Shown piece after piece: positions 1 through 4,813 of a stretch of DNA of 5,136 nucleotides (positions are counted from its first letter, which is position 1; every line of letters starts with the position of its first letter). Under the pieces are notes generated by a model. That model had not been told where the DNA came from, did no database searches, and saw nothing but the letters and a program-made list of their open reading frames with translations. Source of the DNA: JAUIAI01 sp963976885. GTDB lineage: Bacteria > Pseudomonadota > Gammaproteobacteria > Burkholderiales > Burkholderiaceae_E. The stretch lies in contig CAXBNM010000326.1 of the NCBI GenBank assembly GCA_963976885.1, positions 1 through 5,136 on the forward strand, written 5' to 3'. A program made the position numbers and the translations under genes.

Positions 1-5
1 CAGAC

Positions 6-19
6 CCCCATGCTAGACT
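6..19 (+). promoter_or_regulatory. Candidate heat-shock (sigma-32-like) -10 overlapping a sigma-70 extended -10
   Basis: Positions 6-11 read CCCCAT, the core of the sigma-32 -10 element (consensus CCCCATnT). Positions 11-19 read TGCTAGACT, a sigma-70 extended -10 (TGn plus a hexamer matching TATAAT at 4 of 6). Either would start transcription around position 20-26, giving a leader of about 20-27 nt before the ATG at 47. The -35 region lies outside the window, so neither reading can be confirmed. Heat-shock control is plausible because the operon includes hslVU, which is sigma-32-dependent in E. coli. Confidence 0.3.
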
Positions 20-46
20 GAATTGGTCAAAACACTTTGATCCTGC

Positions 47-1651
47 ATGGTTTTTTCTCTTTTTCGTCGCTCCGATAAGCGTGCCGCCCGCAAGGGTAAA
101 GGCCTGCTTTCCGATGCCTCCGACTCGTCTGATTCGTCTGCCGGCAATGCCGCTGACGGCGCTGCCGGTTCGTCCGAGGCCGGCACTCGCAACACCGTCA
201 CCGCCGAACAGGCGGCCCGTGAGGCGGCCCGCCTGACGGCGCAGAAAATCGACGAAATCGAGAATGAAATCATTGCCGATGCGATCACCGGCATTGCCAC
301 CAATAAGGCCGGCAGTGCTGCGGCACCGGCCGCCGACGCCACGCCCGACACCGAGCCGGGTCCAATCTCTGCCGAACAGATCGACCAGGTTCTGAGCGCA
401 CCGATTACCCCGCGCCCAGACCCCAAAGACCGGGCGCCCATTCTGTCGGGCAGCGCCCCCGATGCAGTTTCCGCCGAACAAGTCGATTCGCTGGCCCTGG
501 CCACCGAGCCGCTCACCGATACGTTTGCCGATGTGGCCTCCGACGCCGGCACCTCAACCGGTCGGCGCCTGCCGGATCTCGACCATGAACTGGCCATCGA
601 TATCGTCGACGGCTCACTGCCGGGCGCGCTCGAAGAGGCCGCCATCCTGTATTCCAACGGGCAATACCAGGCCACCGCGGAAACGCTGAGCGCCTGCCTT
701 GAAGATAAAGACCTCAGTCAATCGCACCGCACGCTGTCCTGGCAGATGCTGTTCGATCTGCTGCAGGTGATGGGCGAGCGCGAGCAGTTCGATTCGCTCG
801 CCATTCGCTACGCCCGGCTGACCGAATCTTCGCCGCCGGCCTGGAACGAGCAGATGCGCGCGCCCAATCGGCGCAAGGCCGACCGCCGCACCAGTCCGTC
901 CAACATCATCGCGCTGCGCGAAATTGATGCCGGGTTTGCCAAGTTCGTCGATCAGCTGCACCGCGCGGCCGACAACAAGCGCGAATGCTCGATAGATTTT
1001 TCCGGGGTGCGGCAGATGGATGTCGACGCCGCTGCCGAAGTGCAACGGCTGCTGAACGGCTTCATCAAACGTCAATGGCCGCTGAGCCTGACCGGTATTG
1101 ATGCGTTTTTCGATCTTGTCGTGACGCATATCGAAGTGGGCCGTGCCGACGAGAGCCAGGCCTTCTGGCAGCTGTCGTTGCTGCTGCTGCGCGTGATGGG
1201 CGAGCAGACCCGGTTTGATGACCTGAGTATCGACTACTGCGTCACCTTCGAGGTGTCACCGCCGCCCTGGGAGCCATTGCCGGGCTTGTTTACGATGACC
1301 GACGACCTCGGTGAGGTCGATGCCTCGACAACTGTCGAGGCAGGCGACAAGCCAACCCCGATCAAAATCGTCAACAACAAGGTTATTCTGGGCGAAGAAC
1401 TGGCCGGCAAGATTCAGCCCGAAAAAGCAGCCATGCACAAGGTTGCCGAGAGCAACACCACGGTGCGCCTCGATTGCCGACAACTGCGCCGAATGGACTT
1501 CGCGGCCGCAGGCGAGCTGCTCAATGAACTGGCCGCCATGATGGGGCGCAGCCGCAAAGTGCAGTTTCTGGAACCGAACTTTCTCGTCTATGCACTGATG
1601 CTGGTGATGGGCATTCACGAGATGGCAGAAATTCGGCGGCGTAAAATCTAG
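47..1651 (+). CDS. Tandem STAS-domain protein with duplicated helical modules, upstream of hslVU
   Basis: This is a 534-residue protein with no signal peptide or membrane segment, so it is probably cytoplasmic. Residues 1-20 are basic and residues 20-180 are low-complexity (Ala/Ser/Asp/Pro), with three related motifs: TAEQ at 52, SAEQ at 108 and SAEQ at 142. The folded part looks duplicated. A helical, TPR-like module spans about 190-268, with VMGE at 241 and PPAW ending at 266. A STAS-like domain follows at about 286-365, with DFSGVRQMD at 317-325. A second helical module spans about 366-410, with VMGE at 383 and PPPW ending at 408. A second STAS-like domain spans about 438-534, with DCRQLRRMD at 476-484. 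STAS domains act in partner switching and scaffolding, but the usual phosphorylated Ser of the MDSSG loop is Asp327 in the first copy and Ala486 in the second, so phosphoregulation is unlikely. No good Shine-Dalgarno precedes the ATG, which was chosen as the first Met of the frame. It ends 47 bp before hslV and is probably its operon partner. The exact function is unknown. The STAS call rests on motif pattern only. Confidence 0.85.
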   Translation: MVFSLFRRSDKRAARKGKGLLSDASDSSDSSAGNAADGAAGSSEAGTRNTVTAEQAAREAARLTAQKIDEIENEIIADAITGIATNKAGSAAAPAADATPDTEPGPISAEQIDQVLSAPITPRPDPKDRAPILSGSAPDAVSAEQVDSLALATEPLTDTFADVASDAGTSTGRRLPDLDHELAIDIVDGSLPGALEEAAILYSNGQYQATAETLSACLEDKDLSQSHRTLSWQMLFDLLQVMGEREQFDSLAIRYARLTESSPPAWNEQMRAPNRRKADRRTSPSNIIALREIDAGFAKFVDQLHRAADNKRECSIDFSGVRQMDVDAAAEVQRLLNGFIKRQWPLSLTGIDAFFDLVVTHIEVGRADESQAFWQLSLLLLRVMGEQTRFDDLSIDYCVTFEVSPPPWEPLPGLFTMTDDLGEVDASTTVEAGDKPTPIKIVNNKVILGEELAGKIQPEKAAMHKVAESNTTVRLDCRQLRRMDFAAAGELLNELAAMMGRSRKVQFLEPNFLVYALMLVMGIHEMAEIRRRKI

Positions 1652-1698
1652 CGTTCCTTCCTCAATGGCGGCGTGCGCCCTGCACGTCGAACGAACGC

Positions 1699-2232
1699 AT
1701 GGAACAGTATCACGGCACTACCATCATCTCGGTCCGACGCGGCAATCAGGTCGCGCTGGGTGGCGACGGCCAGGTCACCTTGGGCAACATCATCATCAAG
1801 GGGTCGGCCCGCAAGGTGCGCCGGCTCTACCAGAACAAAGTGCTGGCTGGCTTTGCCGGCGGCACGGCTGACGCCTTCACCCTGTTCGAACACTTCGAAA
1901 CCAAGCTTGAAAAGCACTCCGGGCAAATGCTGCGTGCAGCGGTTGAACTGGCCAAAGACTGGCGCACCGACCGTACTTTGCGCCGTCTGGAGGCCATGCT
2001 GGCCGTGGCCGACGCGGAACACTCGCTGACCATTACCGGCAACGGCGATGTGCTCGAACCCGAGCACGGCCTGATCGCCATTGGCTCGGGTGGCCCCTAC
2101 GCCCAGTCCGCCGCACTGGCCCTGCTTGAAAATACCGACCTCAGCCCCGAAGTCATCGTGAGGAAGTCGCTCGGTATTGCCGGGGACCTGTGCATTTACA
2201 CCAACCAATCCCATACGGTGGAAGTCCTTTGA
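1699..2232 (+). CDS. hslV: HslV (ClpQ), peptidase subunit of the ATP-dependent protease HslUV
   Basis: This 177-residue protein is the proteasome-beta-like Thr protease that forms a double hexameric ring, capped by HslU, in the cytoplasm. HslUV degrades misfolded proteins and specific regulators during stress. The six-residue propeptide MEQYHG should be removed autocatalytically to expose Thr7 (TTIISVRR) as the N-terminal nucleophile. In mature numbering the other active-site residues are present: Asp17 (Asp23 here, in GGDGQVT), Lys33 (Lys39 here, in SARK) and Ser124 (Ser130 here, in IGSGGPYAQ). Further family blocks are GFAGGTADAFTLFE at 51-64, AVELAKDWRTDR at 81-92 and the C-terminal GIAGDLCIYTN at 159-169. 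Length is normal and there is no truncation. The start is fixed by the conserved MEQ-HG leader, although no strong Shine-Dalgarno is visible. The stop codon abuts or overlaps the hslU start. Identification is very secure. Confidence 0.98.
   Translation: MEQYHGTTIISVRRGNQVALGGDGQVTLGNIIIKGSARKVRRLYQNKVLAGFAGGTADAFTLFEHFETKLEKHSGQMLRAAVELAKDWRTDRTLRRLEAMLAVADAEHSLTITGNGDVLEPEHGLIAIGSGGPYAQSAALALLENTDLSPEVIVRKSLGIAGDLCIYTNQSHTVEVL
2217..2224 (+). promoter_or_regulatory. Ribosome binding site of hslU, inside the hslV 3' end
   Basis: GGTGGAAG is the only purine-rich stretch near the hslU start. It ends 4 nt before the TTG at 2229 and 13 nt before the ATG at 2238, so its spacing slightly favours the TTG. 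It lies within hslV codons, so hslU translation is probably coupled to that of hslV. Confidence 0.45.
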
Positions 2233-3590
2233 GCGCCATGACGCCCCCCGAGATCGTTTCTGAACTCGACAAGCACATCGTCGGCCAGCAAGAAGCCAAG
2301 CGCGCAGTCGCCATCGCGCTGCGCAATCGCTGGCGCCGGCAACAAGTCGCCGAGCCGCTGCGCTCGGAGATCACGCCCAAGAACATCCTGATGATCGGGC
2401 CCACCGGCGTCGGTAAAACCGAAATTGCCCGCCGCCTGGCGCGGCTCGCCAACGCGCCGTTCATCAAGGTTGAGGCCACCAAGTTCACCGAGGTCGGTTA
2501 TGTGGGTCGCGACGTCGATTCCATCATCCGTGATCTGGTCGAGGTTGCCTTCACGCAGGTGCGCGAGCAGGAAAAGCACAAGGTGCAGCAGCGCGCCGCC
2601 GATGCGGCCGAAGACCGCATTCTCGATGTCTTGCTGCCACCGGCGCGCAAGCCCGACGCCGGGAGCGGTTTCGGCTTCAGCGCCGACGAGCCGAGCCCGG
2701 CCTCGTCAAAACCGGAGTCGTCAACCCGTCAGATCCTGCGCAAACGGCTGCGTGAGGGTGAACTCGATGACAAGGAAATTGAAATCGACGTCGCCCAGAG
2801 TGCGCCGAACATGGAGTTCATGGGGCCGGCGGGCATGGAAGAAATGACCAACCAGCTGCAGAACATGTTTTCGAATCTGCCGGGGCGCAAGAAAAGCCGC
2901 CGCCTGCCGATTCGCGAAGCGCTCAAGCTGCTCACCGATGAAGAGGCCGGCAAGCTGGTCAACGAAGACGAAGCCAAAACGCTGGCTGTGCAGTCAGTTG
3001 AGCAGAACGGCATCGTGTTTCTCGATGAAATCGACAAGGTGGCCACCCGTAGCGGCACCCAGGGCGCCGATGTGTCGCGTCAGGGCGTGCAGCGCGACCT
3101 GCTGCCGCTCATCGAAGGCACTGCGGTCAACACCAAGTACGGCTCGGTACGCACCGATCACATCCTGTTCATTGCGTCGGGCGCGTTCCATCTGAGCAAG
3201 CCCTCCGATCTGGTGCCCGAACTGCAGGGTCGCCTGCCGATCCGGGTCGAGATGAAGTCACTCACCACCGATGACTTCGTGCGCATTCTGTGTGACACCG
3301 ATGCCAGCCTGACCAAGCAGTACACGGCGCTGATGCTGACCGAAGGCATTACGCTCGAATTCACCGACGAGGGCATCCGCCGGCTGGCTGAAATTGCCTA
3401 TGATGTCAACGAGCGGGTCGAGAATATCGGCGCGCGGCGTTTGCACACCGTGATGGAGCGCCTGCTTGAGGTGTTGTCCTACGAGGCCAGCAATCGGATT
3501 GACAAGTCACTGGCCATCACCGCCGACTACGTGAACGAGCGGCTGGCCGATACCGCTGCCAGCGAAGATCTCTCGCAATTCGTGCTGTAG
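2229..3590 (+). CDS. hslU: HslU (ClpY), AAA+ ATPase/unfoldase subunit of HslUV
   Basis: This 453-residue protein (450 if started at the ATG at 2238; E. coli HslU has 443) is the hexameric ATPase that recognises, unfolds and threads substrates into HslV. Numbering from the TTG: N-terminal block EIVSELDKHIVGQ, Walker A GPTGVGKT at 57-64, pore loop GYVGRD at 90-95, the HslU-specific I domain at roughly 100-230 (charged and partly low-complexity), Walker B VFLDE at 263-267, the arginine-finger segment GRLPIR at 334-339 and sensor 2 GARR at 401-404. The C-terminus EDLSQFVL is the tail that docks into HslV to activate it. I chose TTG at 2229, which shares TG with the hslV stop TGA, because it gives M-S-A-M-T-P as I recall from betaproteobacterial HslU, and because the Shine-Dalgarno spacing fits. 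ATG 2238 remains possible. It is followed by tandem terminator hairpins, so it ends the operon. Confidence 0.97.
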   Translation: MSAMTPPEIVSELDKHIVGQQEAKRAVAIALRNRWRRQQVAEPLRSEITPKNILMIGPTGVGKTEIARRLARLANAPFIKVEATKFTEVGYVGRDVDSIIRDLVEVAFTQVREQEKHKVQQRAADAAEDRILDVLLPPARKPDAGSGFGFSADEPSPASSKPESSTRQILRKRLREGELDDKEIEIDVAQSAPNMEFMGPAGMEEMTNQLQNMFSNLPGRKKSRRLPIREALKLLTDEEAGKLVNEDEAKTLAVQSVEQNGIVFLDEIDKVATRSGTQGADVSRQGVQRDLLPLIEGTAVNTKYGSVRTDHILFIASGAFHLSKPSDLVPELQGRLPIRVEMKSLTTDDFVRILCDTDASLTKQYTALMLTEGITLEFTDEGIRRLAEIAYDVNERVENIGARRLHTVMERLLEVLSYEASNRIDKSLAITADYVNERLADTAASEDLSQFVL

Positions 3591-3599
3591 ACGGTTGTG

Positions 3600-3634
3600 C
3601 CGACCCCGGTGCGCGATGCGCGTACCGGGGTCGG
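3600..3634 (+). terminator. Strong hairpin after hslU, terminator-like without a U tract
   Basis: The left arm CCGACCCCGGT (3600-3610) pairs perfectly with ACCGGGGTCGG (3624-3634). The stem continues through a G-T pair and CGCG/CGCG to a three-base ATG loop at 3616-3618, 16 pairs in all. It begins 10 nt after the hslU stop. No T run follows directly, so on its own it may act as an RNA 3' barrier. Together with the next hairpin it likely ends the STAS-hslVU transcript. Confidence 0.65.
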
Positions 3635-3636
3635 TG

Positions 3637-3667
3637 GCGCCGATCGTGTCCGGCGCTTGAGTTTGTT
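3637..3667 (+). terminator. Second hairpin with a T-rich tail
   Basis: GCGCCG (3637-3642) pairs with CGGCGC (3651-3656) around an eight-base loop and is followed by TTGAGTTTGTT. This is closer to a classical intrinsic terminator than the larger hairpin just upstream, although the T run is interrupted. It probably works in tandem with it. Confidence 0.5.
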
Positions 3668-3690
3668 ACATTCGAATAGGCCCGACTCAT

Positions 3691-3711
3691 GCCCTGACTC
3701 GGTTGCAGGGC
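3691..3711. repeat. 6-bp inverted repeat overlapping a -35 candidate
   Basis: GCCCTG (3691-3696) and CAGGGC (3706-3711) are separated by nine bases and cover the proposed -35 hexamer of the next gene. It could be a small operator or a third weak hairpin. Arms this short can arise by chance in GC-rich DNA. Confidence 0.25.
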
Positions 3712-3730
3712 CGGGTGGACTCGTTATGCT
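3703..3730 (+). promoter_or_regulatory. Candidate sigma-70 promoter of the PepSY-like gene
   Basis: A TTGCAG -35 (4 of 6 to TTGACA) at 3703-3708 and a TATGCT -10 (4 of 6 to TATAAT) at 3725-3730 are separated by 16 bp. The start would fall near 3737, giving a leader of about 36 nt. It lies after the hslU terminators and before a good ribosome binding site, as expected for a new transcription unit. Confidence 0.4.
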
Positions 3731-3759
3731 CTGCCCCTGAACCCACCTTTAAACCATTC

Positions 3760-3764
3760 AGGAG
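3760..3764 (+). promoter_or_regulatory. Shine-Dalgarno AGGAG deciding the start at 3773
   Basis: AGGAG ends 8 nt before the ATG at 3773, ideal spacing. An in-frame GTG at 3764 overlaps this element and so is unlikely to be the start. Confidence 0.75.
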
Positions 3765-3772
3765 TGGTCGTA

Positions 3773-4603
3773 ATGCTTGCATGTGTGTCGCAGTCCCCTT
3801 TCGGGCCTTGGTCGGTGTCCCGCGCCGTTTGCTGCCCGTCGCGCACACCGCGGCATGAGACGGGAAGCGCCACCCGTGTACTGGCCGGTTTGTCACTTGC
3901 GCTGACGCTGACCGTTACCGTGCTGCCGATGCCCTTGTCGGCGCAGATTGTCACGGCGCTCGACTGGACCGATCGCACCCGCATCACCAGCTATATCGAC
4001 GAACAGCGCCAGCTCGAGCGCGATCTGCTGGCCGTTGGCCAACGCGCCGAGGCGGCCGAATTCATTGAGAGCAAAGGCTTTCTGATCACTGCGATTCTGG
4101 AAGAGGCCGAACACAGCCTGGTCTACGAGGTCGTCAAGGACGGCCGCACGCATGAGGTGCGACTGGGTTTTGAGCGCCCGACCGGACCGGCCGATGCCAT
4201 TGATGTGACCACCAATCTGTGGCTTGCCCCGACCACCAGGCAAGCGATGGACGACCCGGATTTCCGGCCCGACGCACTGGTGCTGGAACCTGAACTGGCC
4301 GAAAGAGTAAAAGACAGTAACCGGCTTGGCGCCTGGGAAGAGCGCCGCCAGGCGCTGGAAACGTCGATGCCGGCCGGGCGCACACTCGAGGAATACAAAG
4401 AGATTCTGCGCGAGGCGGGTTACGAAATCACCGCGGCCAGCGATACCTTGCCGACCCATGCGGACTATGAAATTGTCCGGGACGGCGAGAGCTACGAGGT
4501 GCAGATTCAGCGCGACATCACCACCGGGCGTGCCATCAGCGTTGAGGTCGAGGCCGACATCTGGAAAGCTGAGGCAACCGCGCGGGCACTGAAGGACGAG
4601 TAG
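3773..4603 (+). CDS. Exported protein with two PepSY-like repeats, function unknown
   Basis: This is a 276-residue protein. Residues 1-35 form an unusually long N-terminal segment with three Cys. A hydrophobic stretch follows at about 36-57 (VLAGLSLALTL onward), ending in LSA before Gln58, which looks like a Sec signal peptide cleaved after Ala57, so the product should be periplasmic or secreted. The mature part begins with a charged helical segment, then carries two copies of one module. Copy 1 has GF at 102-103, YEVVKDG at 118-124 and LW at 149-150. Copy 2 has GY at 216-217, YEIVRDG at 232-238 and IW at 263-264. Spacings within the copies are identical (15 and 32 residues) and the period is 114. 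The pattern of a helix followed by strands around Y-E-V-x-x-D-G resembles PepSY domains, known in protease inhibitors and envelope proteins, but I claim only similarity. The start is set by AGGAG at 3760. It appears to have its own promoter. No catalytic motif is seen. Confidence 0.85.
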   Translation: MLACVSQSPFGPWSVSRAVCCPSRTPRHETGSATRVLAGLSLALTLTVTVLPMPLSAQIVTALDWTDRTRITSYIDEQRQLERDLLAVGQRAEAAEFIESKGFLITAILEEAEHSLVYEVVKDGRTHEVRLGFERPTGPADAIDVTTNLWLAPTTRQAMDDPDFRPDALVLEPELAERVKDSNRLGAWEERRQALETSMPAGRTLEEYKEILREAGYEITAASDTLPTHADYEIVRDGESYEVQIQRDITTGRAISVEVEADIWKAEATARALKDE

Positions 4604-4660
4604 GGCCGACGCGACATCGGGTCTTGCATGGCTCAGGACGGCGTCGCCTGACCTCTCAGG

Positions 4661-4678
4661 GTCTTGCTCGTCTTGCTC
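4661..4678. repeat. 9-bp tandem duplication
   Basis: GTCTTGCTC occurs twice back to back (4661-4669 and 4670-4678), and GTCTTGC also occurs once at 4621-4627. It is probably a slippage product in non-coding DNA. No function is evident. Confidence 0.6.
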
Positions 4679-4720
4679 GAGGCCTTGACCCCGGCGCCGG
4701 TTTGCTGGCCCGTCAGGCGC

Positions 4721-4740
4721 TGGCCAGAGCCTGCTGGCCA
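4721..4740. repeat. 7-bp inverted repeat upstream of the last gene
   Basis: TGGCCAG (4721-4727) and CTGGCCA (4734-4740) flank a six-base spacer, the geometry of a dimeric regulator site or a small hairpin. It lies about 75 bp upstream of the proposed GTG start. The flanking third GCTGGCC copy at 4704 suggests simple local repetition instead. Confidence 0.35.
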
Positions 4741-4813
4741 CGCCCGGTCGCTGTGACGGTCCGCTCATCGGCACAGGCATCAAGCCGCGCCATGGCACGC
4801 CGATACCGCAGGG

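Larger units (their letters stand above)
4604..4813. other. Intergenic stretch without a convincing gene
   Basis: These 210 bases lie between the PepSY-like gene and the next start. The forward frames give only short products rich in Arg/Ala/Pro with no domain pattern. There is a weak hairpin, CCTGA-CCTC-TCAGG at 4647-4660, followed by pyrimidine-rich repeats, which could be a poor terminator. GCTGGCC occurs three times, at 4704, 4719 and 4733. I found no clear promoter for the downstream gene, so read-through from 3773-4603 is possible. Confidence 0.5.

Noticed and set aside
13..675. Minus-strand 220-codon frame opposite the STAS gene 5' part
   Set aside because: The product is Ser/Ala/Arg-rich low complexity that simply mirrors the Ala/Ser/Asp-rich coding sequence on the + strand.
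1652..1698. Separate promoter for hslV in the 47-bp gap
   Set aside because: I found no sigma-32 (CTTGAA/CCCCAT) or good sigma-70 pair there, so co-transcription with the upstream gene is simpler. A promoter inside the STAS gene cannot be excluded.
1648..2214. Minus-strand 188-codon frame opposite hslV
   Set aside because: hslV is unambiguous on the + strand and the antisense product has no recognisable motif.
2190..2228. Upstream ATG extending hslU by 13 residues
   Set aside because: The extension lies inside hslV, has no family match and lacks a ribosome binding site; HslU proteins begin near E-I-V-x-E-L-D-K-H.
3764..3772. GTG start adding three residues to the PepSY-like protein
   Set aside because: The GTG overlaps the AGGAG Shine-Dalgarno that ideally serves the ATG at 3773.
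3893..4798. 301-codon open frame on the minus strand opposite the PepSY-like gene
   Set aside because: Its product has no domain pattern or coherent start context, and it mirrors a + strand gene with a clear signal peptide, repeats and Shine-Dalgarno. Long antisense frames are expected in GC-rich DNA.
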